Positions 52,579 through 59,802 of a DNA stretch of 64,000 nucleotides are shown here, piece after piece. The DNA is taken from the NCBI GenBank assembly GCA_015223225.1, contig JADFCQ010000003.1:434001-498000 (forward strand). Direction: 5' to 3'. This DNA is from Acetobacteraceae bacterium H6797. Its GTDB lineage: Bacteria; Pseudomonadota; Alphaproteobacteria; Acetobacterales; Acetobacteraceae. The notes beneath the pieces were generated by a model, which was not told the origin of the DNA, did not search any database, and worked only from the letters and a program-made list of their open reading frames with translations. Position 1 is the stretch's first letter. The number at the start of each line of letters is the position of its first letter. The translations under genes and the position numbers were made by a program.

Positions 52579-53023
52579 TTCGCTCGATCCCGGCCGCGAC
52601 ACCCCTGAAGGAAAGCTCACCCTCCACGGCGGCGATTCTCCCCTTCAGATTCTTATGATGCCCGGCAGCGACCCGACAAAACCCGTCGTCGCAATGATCC
52701 CGCTCGATGCCGATATGCTCGGCCGCATCGAGACGCTAACGCGCCTCTGGCGCAACCTTCGCGGTCAAAAGCCACCGCCCGATACGCGGATGACGCAGCA
52801 GCAACGCCATCGTCTTCGCCGCATGATCCAGGCGGCCGACGGTCGTATGAACGGCGCGAGCTACCGCGAAATCGCCATAGCGATTTACGGCAAGCCGCGC
52901 ATTTCGGCCGAGTCGTGGAAGACCTCGCCTCTACGCGCCTCGGTGATCGGCCTGGTCAAAGGCGGCCTCGACGCCATCAACGGCGGCTATCTCAATATGC
53001 TTCGTCACCGCCGTCGCTCGTGA
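52496..53023 (+). CDS. FseA-like excision activator, C-terminal frame (DUF2285)
   Basis: Read from TGG 52496 in the +1 frame, it gives WSPAVVPSVLTLAPAPDHL and then a full DUF2285 domain: AMIPLDADMLGRIETLTRLWRNLRG, QQRHRLRRMIQAADGRMNGASYREIAIAIYG, GGYLNMLRHRRRS. The frame is open upstream to an ATG at 52316, but that extension has no family match. Joined to the N-terminal frame it makes one DUF6499-DUF2285 activator of about 253 residues, expected to switch on the downstream excisionase gene. An indel pseudogene is the alternative. Confidence 0.62.
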   Translation, partial: WSPAVVPSVLTLAPAPDHLSLGDAPPLNSLDPGRDTPEGKLTLHGGDSPLQILMMPGSDPTKPVVAMIPLDADMLGRIETLTRLWRNLRGQKPPPDTRMTQQQRHRLRRMIQAADGRMNGASYREIAIAIYGKPRISAESWKTSPLRASVIGLVKGGLDAINGGYLNMLRHRRRS

Positions 53024-53032
53024 GCGCCCTGA

Positions 53033-53068
53033 GGGGTGAGGAATTTAGCTCCGCAAGTTCCTCATCCC
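53033..53068 (+). terminator. Terminator-like hairpin before excisionase gene
   Basis: An 11-bp stem (GGGGTGAGGAA facing TTCCTCATCCC, one G-U) with a 14-nt loop begins 9 bp after the DUF2285 stop. It separates the activator transcript from the excisionase operon, whose promoter must lie in the remaining 85 bp. Confidence 0.6.
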
Positions 53069-53152
53069 TCCCGTCGCCCTTCCTTCGCCACCGTGGTCGT
53101 TGTTCGCCGCTGAACCGCAGCGGCTTCCCGCAACACCACGGAGGCCCGATCC

Positions 53153-53434
53153 ATGCGACCTGATACCGCCGTTCTGCCGCCACGCTTCCTGCGGACCAAG
53201 GAAGCCGCAGAATTCCTCAGCCTTTCGGCCCGCACGCTGGAGAAGCACCGCACCTACGGCACAGGGCCGGCCTATCGAAAGCTCGGCGGCCGCGTCGTCT
53301 ATTCCGTCGACGACCTTGAAACCTGGGCCGACCGTGGCGCCGTTACCTCGACCTCCGACCCGCGCGGTTCGGTCCTTCCTGCCAAACGCCAGACGCCATC
53401 GACGGGCCAGCCCGTCGGTCGCCTCGCACGCTGA
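53153..53434 (+). CDS. RdfS/AlpA-like recombination directionality factor
   Basis: 93 residues; GGAGG lies eight bases before the ATG. The winged helix-turn-helix RFLRTKEAAEFLSLSARTLEKHRTYGTGPAYRKLGGRVVYSVDDLETWAD is the AlpA/excisionase class. It should redirect the integrase at 21457 toward excision. Position right after the FseA-like activator and ahead of the replication and mobilisation genes matches rdfS in ICEMlSymR7A, the target of FseA. The tail is Pro/Ser/Arg-rich. Confidence 0.78.
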   Translation: MRPDTAVLPPRFLRTKEAAEFLSLSARTLEKHRTYGTGPAYRKLGGRVVYSVDDLETWADRGAVTSTSDPRGSVLPAKRQTPSTGQPVGRLAR

Positions 53435-53451
53435 TCGCGCCCGGTCCGTTC

Positions 53452-54612
53452 ATGGCGGTGCGACGTCGTCACCCATCGGAGCGCGGACAGCTCGACCTGT
53501 TTCGGGCGCTCCCTGGCGACTTCGCGCCAAGAGACGCGCAGGATCTCATGGCCTATCCCTTCTTCTCTCTTTCCAAATCCCATCGCATCGCGCCCATCGA
53601 CTTCGCCGCCGGCGACGTCGCGATCCGCGTGGAAGCGGTGCCCGATCATGGCATGGCGACCATTTGGGACGCGGACATCCTGATCTGGGCGGCGAGCCAG
53701 ATCGTCGAGGCGCGTGACGCCGGGCTGCGCACATCGCGCCTGATGGCCGCCACTCCCTACGAGATTCTTACCTATGTCGGCCGCGGCACCAGCTTGCGCG
53801 ACTACCAACGGCTCAAGGCCGCGCTCGACCGCCTCCAGTCGACCACCGTTTCCACCTCGATCCGACAACCGGCCGAAGGACGCCGCCATCGCTTCTCCTG
53901 GATCAATGAGTGGCAGGAGCGCACCGACGGCAACGGCCGCCCCGACGGAATCGAACTGATCGTCCCCGACTGGTTCTACAAGGCCGTGCTCGATGACGCG
54001 CTCGTCCTGACCATCGACCGCGCCTATTTCGATCTGACCGGCGGCCTCGACCGTTGGCTCTATCGCCTGGTGCGCAAGCACGGCGGCCGCCAGCGGACCG
54101 GGTGGCGTTTCGATCTGCGTCATCTTCATCAGAAGTCGGGCAGCCTCTCGCCGTTCAAGCGCTTCGCCTTTGAGCTGCGCGATATCGTCCGTCGCCAGCC
54201 GCTCCCCGGCTACGCCCTCTTTCTGGAAGTGGAGATCGGCGGTCGCGTCCTCCTCGCCTTCGAGCCTCATCCCCCGTGTGGAAAACCTGTGGATGGGGTC
54301 GTGCTATCTGGAACCCGCACTATCGTGCCATCGGGAACCCTGGGCTCGTGCTATCAGGAACCCAAACAGGGTCTAACGCACCGAAATAAAAGCCGAAATC
54401 GGCCCCTTAACTTAGAGTCTAACCAAGAATCTAACTCTGAAGAGCGCGCGCGCGATGTGGAAAACCTCATCCGGGCGACGGCGCGCAACCTCAGCTCTGC
54501 ATCGTCGGATCGCAGAGCGACTCCGCCCAACAGCGCCCAGACAAAACTCTTCGACGATCACCCCAAGACCGGCCAGCGCCCCATCCAAGGACGCTCGGGA
54601 GGCGTGCGATGA
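53452..54612 (+). CDS. Replication initiator protein (RepA-like)
   Basis: 386 residues. Plasmid-type initiator: SERGQLDLFRALPGDFAPRDAQDLMAYPFFSLSK, WDADILIWAASQIVEA, YEILTYVGRGTSLRDYQRLKAALDRLQSTTVST, WFYKAVLDDALVLTIDRAYFDLTGGLDRWLYRLVRKHGG are typical of the RepA winged-helix pair. The last 110 residues are a less conserved, charged tail encoded partly by iteron-like repeats (54299-54363). It suggests the excised circle replicates. It overlaps parA by 4 bp. Confidence 0.87.
   Translation: MAVRRRHPSERGQLDLFRALPGDFAPRDAQDLMAYPFFSLSKSHRIAPIDFAAGDVAIRVEAVPDHGMATIWDADILIWAASQIVEARDAGLRTSRLMAATPYEILTYVGRGTSLRDYQRLKAALDRLQSTTVSTSIRQPAEGRRHRFSWINEWQERTDGNGRPDGIELIVPDWFYKAVLDDALVLTIDRAYFDLTGGLDRWLYRLVRKHGGRQRTGWRFDLRHLHQKSGSLSPFKRFAFELRDIVRRQPLPGYALFLEVEIGGRVLLAFEPHPPCGKPVDGVVLSGTRTIVPSGTLGSCYQEPKQGLTHRNKSRNRPLNLESNQESNSEERARDVENLIRATARNLSSASSDRRATPPNSAQTKLFDDHPKTGQRPIQGRSGGVR
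54299..54363. repeat. Three 18-bp iterons inside the replication initiator gene
   Basis: TCGTGCTATCTGGAACCC (54299), TCGTGCCATCGGGAACCC (54323) and TCGTGCTATCAGGAACCC (54346), spaced 24 and 23 bp. They fall just after the conserved initiator domains and near a GTGGAAAACCTGTGG stretch resembling a DnaA-type or AT-rich opening. They are likely initiator binding sites, that is, an origin within the coding region. Confidence 0.72.
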
Positions 54613-55262
54613 TCATCGCATTTCTCAATCAGAAGGGCGGCGTGGGAAAGACGACGCTCGCCCTCAGCCTCGCTGGCGAGCTGGCCAGTCGCGGAAAGCG
54701 CGTCACAGTCATCGACGCCGACCCGCAAGGGTCCGCGCTCGACTGGTCGCAGCAGCGCAGCCGCGAGGGCCTTCCGCGCCTCTTCGGCGTCGTCGGCCTG
54801 GCGCGCGACACGCTGCACCGCGAGGCTCCCGAACTGGCGCGCGATGTCGATCATGTGGTGATCGACGGCCCGCCACGAGTCGCCGCGCTGATGCGCTCAG
54901 CACTCCTCGCGGCCGATCTCGTTCTGATCCCTGTGCAGCCTTCGCCGCTCGACGGATGGGCGTCGGCCGAAATGCTCGCGCTCCTCGCGGAAGCGCGCAT
55001 CTACCGGCCAGATCTTCTGGCGCGCTTCGTTCTCAACCGCTGCGGTGCGCGCACCGTCCTGGCGCGTGAGACCGCCGAGACGCTGGCCGATCACGATCCG
55101 CCGGTGCTCGCCACGACCATCGGACAGCGCATCGCCTTCGCATCGGCGGCGCAGACCGGCCGCCTCGTCTGCGAGCTAGACGACGCGGCGACGGCAGCCC
55201 GCGAGGTGGCGGCGCTCGTGAACGAAATCAGCCGCCTCCGCGCAGGGAGGGCAGGCGCATGA
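54609..55262 (+). CDS. ParA-family ATPase
   Basis: 217 residues, the short ParA type lacking an N-terminal HTH. Deviant Walker A KGGVGKTT at 9-16, VIDADPQGSALDW (35-47), Walker B-like HVVIDGPPRV (about 82-91). It should move or stabilise the replicating circle together with the small ribbon-helix-helix protein downstream, whose start overlaps its stop. Confidence 0.92.
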   Translation: MIIAFLNQKGGVGKTTLALSLAGELASRGKRVTVIDADPQGSALDWSQQRSREGLPRLFGVVGLARDTLHREAPELARDVDHVVIDGPPRVAALMRSALLAADLVLIPVQPSPLDGWASAEMLALLAEARIYRPDLLARFVLNRCGARTVLARETAETLADHDPPVLATTIGQRIAFASAAQTGRLVCELDDAATAAREVAALVNEISRLRAGRAGA

Positions 55263-55510
55263 GCGAGCGCACATCGCGACGCGGCTTCGCCACGCGCCCC
55301 GCCGACGCCGAGCAATGGATCAAGGCGGCCGACACACCGCCTCGCGATCCCGCCGCGTCCAGCTTCATCGCTCGGCTGACTATCGACATCACGCCGGATC
55401 TGCGCGGCCGCATCAAGATCGCCGCCTTCCAGCGCGGCGTCACCGTCGCCGACATGCTGCGCACGCTGCTCGAGCGCGAATTTCCTCCAACAGACGGAGC
55501 CCCCTCATGA
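55259..55510 (+). CDS. Ribbon-helix-helix partner of ParA
   Basis: 83 residues. The C-terminal half (FIARLTIDITPDLRGRIKIAAFQRGVTVADMLRTLLEREFP) is a ribbon-helix-helix with a beta strand, then two helices. The N-terminal segment is flexible and basic. Overlapping parA by 4 bp, it is probably the centromere-binding partner, in place of ParB. Its stop overlaps the DUF2840 start. Confidence 0.75.
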   Translation: MSERTSRRGFATRPADAEQWIKAADTPPRDPAASSFIARLTIDITPDLRGRIKIAAFQRGVTVADMLRTLLEREFPPTDGAPS

Positions 55511-56028
55511 CCGACATCGCGGCCTCCCGCGTGCGCGGCGGTCCGATGCCGCCTGCGCACCCCCACGAAGACATGACCCATGTCGAACTGACGTGGGTGG
55601 AAAAGAAGATCGAATACTGGATCAGGTTCGGTCGCCAAGCGCACGAACAGATTCTCGACCGCCGTCGGCGTGTCGTCGGCTTCCAGCCAAACGCCATCTT
55701 CGCCTTCGTCCGCTGGGCCGCCAACGACTACGGCACCATCATTTCACGCATCGACATTCTGCGCGCGATCGTGCCGGGCGAGGCCTATCAGACGGTTCCC
55801 TTCGTGCGCCCTGGCGGCGAAGTCCTGCTGAAGGTTGAGGGCTGGCCGAAGGTCGAGGACGTGCTTCGGCACATCGACGCCATCGAAGCGCTCGGCGTCG
55901 ATGCCTGCGACGTCGCGCCGGACCATTGGCGTCACGTCGCTCATCGGGCACAGGCCGGTCACGCACCGCGTCCATACACGGCCGAGCGCCATCTGGCATG
56001 GCTCAAGCGGCGGGAAATCGAAGGATGA
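55507..56028 (+). CDS. DUF2840 protein
   Basis: 173 residues from ATG 55507. The DUF2840 core is visible: HVELTWVEKKIEYWIRFGRQAHEQILDRRRRVVGFQPNAIFAFVRWAANDYGTIISRIDILRA and VPGEAYQTVPFVRPGGEVLLKVEGWPKVEDVLRHIDAIEA. It occurs almost always just before traF in ICEs of this type, as here. Unknown function; probably a transfer accessory protein. Confidence 0.85.
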   Translation: MTDIAASRVRGGPMPPAHPHEDMTHVELTWVEKKIEYWIRFGRQAHEQILDRRRRVVGFQPNAIFAFVRWAANDYGTIISRIDILRAIVPGEAYQTVPFVRPGGEVLLKVEGWPKVEDVLRHIDAIEALGVDACDVAPDHWRHVAHRAQAGHAPRPYTAERHLAWLKRREIEG

Positions 56029-56570
56029 CCCGCTCCGGCTATGTCAAAGTCACGGCCCTCGCCACGCTCGGCGTGGCGCTCGCCATCGTCATGCCGACAT
56101 CCACGAAGCTGGTCTGGAACGTCACGCCCAGCGTCCCGGTCGGACTCTACAGCATCGCGCCTTCCCATCAGCTCGAAGTCACCGATCTGGTCGCGGTCAT
56201 GCCACCCGAACCGCTCGCCGGTTTCATGGTCCGGCGCGGCTACATTGGTCCCGATGTGCCGCTGCTGAAGCGCGTGATGGCGCTGCCGGGACAGCGCGTC
56301 TGTCGCACCGGCATGGCGATCACCGTCGATAACGTGACGCTCGGCGAAGCCCGCGATCGCGACCGCATCGGCCGCGAGCTGCCAATCTGGCAAGGCTGCC
56401 GACGGCTCGTGGCCGGTGAAATCTTCCTCATGAATCCGGACGCGGCTGACAGCCTTGATGGGCGCTACTTCGGTCCGCTTGCCGACACCGCCGTGATCGG
56501 CCGCGCGACGCCCGTCTGGACCGACGAAGACGGCGACGGCCGCTTCGTCTGGCGCGCACCGACGCGCTGA
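56025..56570 (+). CDS. traF: TraF conjugal signal-peptidase-like protease
   Basis: 181 residues. Signal-anchor helix at about 8-24; S26 peptidase catalytic Ser36 in TPSVPVGLYSIAP and Lys82 in LLKRVMALPGQ. TraF processes and cyclises the TrbC pilin in the periplasm of IncP-like systems. It overlaps DUF2840 by 4 bp. Presence of traF implies a trb-type mating pore, though no trb gene lies in this window. Confidence 0.9.
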   Translation: MTRSGYVKVTALATLGVALAIVMPTSTKLVWNVTPSVPVGLYSIAPSHQLEVTDLVAVMPPEPLAGFMVRRGYIGPDVPLLKRVMALPGQRVCRTGMAITVDNVTLGEARDRDRIGRELPIWQGCRRLVAGEIFLMNPDAADSLDGRYFGPLADTAVIGRATPVWTDEDGDGRFVWRAPTR

Positions 56571-56611
56571 TTGCTTCCATTTTTTCCCACCCGCAACCAA
56601 GGAGACTTCCC

Positions 56612-56944
56612 ATGCAAATCGGTATGTTCACTCGCGAAGCCAACGGCTTCACCGGGCAGGTTCACACGCTGACGCTCGCCTGCGATCTCGCCATCATCCC
56701 GGCCGAACCGTCCGAGACGGAGAACGCGCCGGACTTCCGCGTCCACCAGGGTGGTGACGAAGGTCCAGAAGTCGGCGCGGGCTGGATGCGCACCGGCGAA
56801 CGCGCCGGCGAATACGTCGCGCTTGTCATAGACGATCCCGCTTTCCCTCATCCGATCCGCGCCAATCTCTTCCGTGACAACGACGCCGGTTCGGCCTGGT
56901 CCCTGCACTGGAGCCGTCCGTCCAAGCGCGACGCAAAGGACTGA
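56612..56944 (+). CDS. DUF736 protein (second copy)
   Basis: 110 residues, diverged DUF736: MQIGMFTREANGFTGQVHTL, LAIIPAE, PDFRVHQGGDEGPEVGAGWMRTGERAGEYVALVIDDPAFPHPIRANLF, WSLHWSRP. AAGGAGA is close before the ATG. The other copy at 50984 is much nearer the family consensus, so the two are old paralogues or separately acquired. Its place between traF and a lytic transglycosylase ties this copy to transfer. Confidence 0.82.
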   Translation: MQIGMFTREANGFTGQVHTLTLACDLAIIPAEPSETENAPDFRVHQGGDEGPEVGAGWMRTGERAGEYVALVIDDPAFPHPIRANLFRDNDAGSAWSLHWSRPSKRDAKD

Positions 56945-56948
56945 CGCC

Positions 56949-57671
56949 ATGCAGCGCGCCGTCCTCCTTCTCCTTTCCGGCCTGATGCTGACAGCGAACG
57001 CGGCGTTGCCCGTTCGCGCGCAAACCTCGCCACCGGCGCGCACGGCATCCGTCGATCCGCACGCCGGTTACGTCACCGAAGCCTCGCAGCGCTTCGGCAT
57101 TCCCGAAGCGTGGATCATCGCCGTCAAGCGCGCCGAAAGCGCAGGCGACGTGCGCGCGATCTCTTCGGCCGGAGCCATGGGACTGATGCAGGTGATGCCC
57201 GACACATGGACGGGGCTTCGCGTGCGCTATCGGCTCGGTCGCAATCCTTACGACCCGCGCGACAACATCCTCGCGGGAACGGCCTATCTGCGCGAGATGT
57301 ATGATCGCTACGGCACGATCCCGGCCATGCTCGCGGCCTACAATGCAGGACCCGGCCGCTACGACGAGCACCTCGCGACAGGGCGTGCGCTACCCGCCGA
57401 AACCCGCGCCTATGTCGCTCTTCTCGCCCCTCAGCTCGGCTCCGCAGCGCCGTCGAGAGGCGCGCCCGCTGCCGCACCTCCGCCGCCCGATTGGCGCGAG
57501 GCCCCGCTGTTCGTCACGCGATCCGCCGACGCTCGTTCTGCCGTCGGGACACCATTCGGCGGCCACTCACTCGACAGCCGCTCGTCCCTTCCGGCTGCAC
57601 CGGATGGCGACGGAGGATCGCAGGCAGCGCCCATCGTTCTTGCCCGCGATGATACCGGAGACCTGCAATGA
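56949..57671 (+). CDS. VirB1-like lytic transglycosylase
   Basis: 240 residues. Sec signal (MQRAVLLLLSGLMLTANAALPVRAQ). SLT domain about 45-150: catalytic Glu63 in KRAESAGD, SSAGAMGLMQVMPDTW, NILAGTAYLREMYDRYG, MLAAYNAGPGRYDE. The C-terminal 90 residues are Pro/Ala/Ser-rich and unstructured. It opens the peptidoglycan for the mating pore. It starts 4 bp after the DUF736 gene. Confidence 0.9.
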   Translation: MQRAVLLLLSGLMLTANAALPVRAQTSPPARTASVDPHAGYVTEASQRFGIPEAWIIAVKRAESAGDVRAISSAGAMGLMQVMPDTWTGLRVRYRLGRNPYDPRDNILAGTAYLREMYDRYGTIPAMLAAYNAGPGRYDEHLATGRALPAETRAYVALLAPQLGSAAPSRGAPAAAPPPPDWREAPLFVTRSADARSAVGTPFGGHSLDSRSSLPAAPDGDGGSQAAPIVLARDDTGDLQ

Positions 57672-57914
57672 TGGCGCGGCTTCGCATTCGCACCGGATCG
57701 GGCTCCAGCGTGTCCTGGAGGGCGCGAAGGAGGGAGACAGGCACAACAACCGCACGATGGCAGGATAAAAGGGCGCACGGTGCGCTACGGTCGGTTGGTT
57801 GTTTTTGCTGCATTTTTGGACGCGTAACGCACCGTGCCGGGTTTTCGCGCGCCGTGCGTCGAACCCGTAACCCGCTATGTCTGCGCGATTTTTCGCACCG
57901 TGCAGGGCTGCGCC
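57672..57914. other. Probable oriT region upstream of relaxase
   Basis: 243 bp before the relaxase gene. The 10-mer CGCACCGTGC occurs at 57828-57837 and 57894-57903, and inverted (GCACGGTGCG) at 57775-57784. Between them lies a T-rich run (GGTTGTTTTTGCTGCATTTT). Inverted and direct repeats beside an AT-rich tract next to a relaxase gene is the usual oriT layout. The nick site cannot be placed. Small frames here are not convincing. Confidence 0.6.
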
Positions 57915-59654
57915 ATGGCCGATGAGCACGAATTCCGTGTCCGTCCTGGCCGCATTCGCTCGACCCGCGCACAGTCGGCTCGCCCCTTCATCGCCCAGGC
58001 GCTCGCAGCCGCCAAGAAGGCCGGCGGCGGCGTGTCGCGTTCAGGCCGCGTCGTCTCCGGCAACCGCTCGCGGTTCGGACGCGGCCAGCGCGCCTCGATC
58101 CAGGCCAACAGGCTCATCACCGCCCGCACGCGCGGCGCCGTCATCAAGGCCCGCGTCGTGCGGCACTCGGCGCGATCGGCGCCGCTCGGCACCCACCTCG
58201 ACTATCTGCGCCGGGACGGTGTGACCCGTGACGGAGAGAAGGCCCGGCTTTTTGGCCCGGGTGATGGGGAAGCGGACGGCCGCGCCTTCGCCGAGCGTTG
58301 CGAGGACGACCGGCATCATTTCCGTTTCATTGTCTCGCCGGACGACGCGCTGGAGATGTCGGATCTTCGATCCTTCACCAGCGACCTGGTCGGCCAGATG
58401 GAAAAGGATCTCGGCACGCGGCTCGACTGGGTCGCCGTCGACCACTGGAACACCGAGCATCCTCACGTCCACCTGATCGTGCGCGGCGTCCGTGATGACG
58501 GCCAGGACCTCGTTATCTCCCGCGACTACATCAAGGAGGGGATGCGCGACCGGGCGCGCGAACTCATCACCCAGGAGCTGGGGCCGCGCACCGATCTGGA
58601 TATCCGCCGCACGCTCGAACGACAAATAGAGACCGAGCGCTGGACGCAGCTCGACCGGCAGCTTGTCCGCGACGCGGGCAAGACCGGCATCATCGATCTC
58701 GCGCCGCGCGCCGATCAGACGCCGGACGAATTCCACGCGCTGAAGGTCGGTCGGCTGCGCACGCTCGAAGTCCTCGGCGTCGCTGGACAGGTCGGCCATT
58801 CACAATGGTTCATCAAACCCGAGGCCGAGTCGGTCCTGCGCGAACTCGGCGAGCGCGGCGACATCATCAAGCGCATGCATCGCGCCCTGACCAAGCGCGG
58901 CATCGAGCGCGGTTCGGCCGACTATGTCATCGCCGCTGAAAGCCTCGACGTGCCTATCATCGGTCGCCTGGTCGAGCGCGGGCTGGATGATGAGCTAAAG
59001 GGTACGGCCTACGCCGTAGTCGATGGCGTCGACGGGCGAACTCACCACATCAAGCTGCCCCACCTCGACGCCGCCGGCGACAGCGCTCCGGGTTCGATCG
59101 TCGAGTTGCGCAGGTTCGAAGACGCGCAGGGCGAACGCCGCGTCGCGATCGCCGTGCGTTCCGATCTCGACCTCACCAACCAGATCACGGCGTCCGGCAG
59201 CACCTGGCTCGACCGGCAGGCCATCGCGCGCGAGCCTGCCTCGCTCTCCGATGGCGGCTTCGGCGCCGAGGTCCGCGACGCGCTCGACCGGCGCGCCAAT
59301 CATCTGGTCGGGCAAGGGCTGGCCGATCGGCAGGGACAGCGGATCGTCTTCGCCCGGAACCTGATCGAAACCCTGCGCCGCCGCGAACTGGATACGGTCG
59401 CTAACAAGCTCGCGGCGGCGACGGGATTGCCGCACAAGCCAGCCTCGAATGGCGAATTTATCGCCGGCGCCTATCGCCAGCGCCTTACGCTCGCCTCCGG
59501 CCGCTTCGCCATGATCGACGACGGTCTCGGCTTCCAGCTCGTGCCCTGGAGTCCTTCGCTCGAGAAGCAGCTTGGCCGTCATGTCTCGGGGGTCGCCCGC
59601 AATGATGGCGGCGTCGATTGGAGCTTCGGCCGGAAGCGGGGGCTCGGCCTCTAG
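57915..59654 (+). CDS. VirD2-like relaxase with DUF3363
   Basis: 579 residues from ATG 57915. The N-terminal basic region is followed by motif I with the candidate catalytic Tyr in GTHLDYLRRDGV (about 101) and motif III DHWNTEHPHVHLIVRGVR with three His (about 177-193). The C-terminal half is DUF3363. It should nick oriT and lead the strand through the coupling protein. It matches RlxS-type relaxases of symbiosis-island ICEs. The open frame runs upstream to 57834 through the repeat region, but the start at 57915 is preferred. Confidence 0.9.
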   Translation: MADEHEFRVRPGRIRSTRAQSARPFIAQALAAAKKAGGGVSRSGRVVSGNRSRFGRGQRASIQANRLITARTRGAVIKARVVRHSARSAPLGTHLDYLRRDGVTRDGEKARLFGPGDGEADGRAFAERCEDDRHHFRFIVSPDDALEMSDLRSFTSDLVGQMEKDLGTRLDWVAVDHWNTEHPHVHLIVRGVRDDGQDLVISRDYIKEGMRDRARELITQELGPRTDLDIRRTLERQIETERWTQLDRQLVRDAGKTGIIDLAPRADQTPDEFHALKVGRLRTLEVLGVAGQVGHSQWFIKPEAESVLRELGERGDIIKRMHRALTKRGIERGSADYVIAAESLDVPIIGRLVERGLDDELKGTAYAVVDGVDGRTHHIKLPHLDAAGDSAPGSIVELRRFEDAQGERRVAIAVRSDLDLTNQITASGSTWLDRQAIAREPASLSDGGFGAEVRDALDRRANHLVGQGLADRQGQRIVFARNLIETLRRRELDTVANKLAAATGLPHKPASNGEFIAGAYRQRLTLASGRFAMIDDGLGFQLVPWSPSLEKQLGRHVSGVARNDGGVDWSFGRKRGLGL

Positions 59655-59802
59655 CCGGATCGAGGAGGGAGTCCGCCGGGCAAAACCGTCCTATGTGCGC
59701 GCCACAGTTTTCGGCTGTACTTCGCCTGCATCTTTCCTGTTGCTTGTCCCGTGTTTGGCTACTCTCTGAACGGCTCCATCTCATTCGTCGATTGGAGCCA
59801 GT

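Noticed and set aside
57668..57925. 85-codon frame between the transglycosylase and relaxase genes
   Set aside because: Arginine-rich, covers the repeat-containing oriT-like region, and has no family resemblance.
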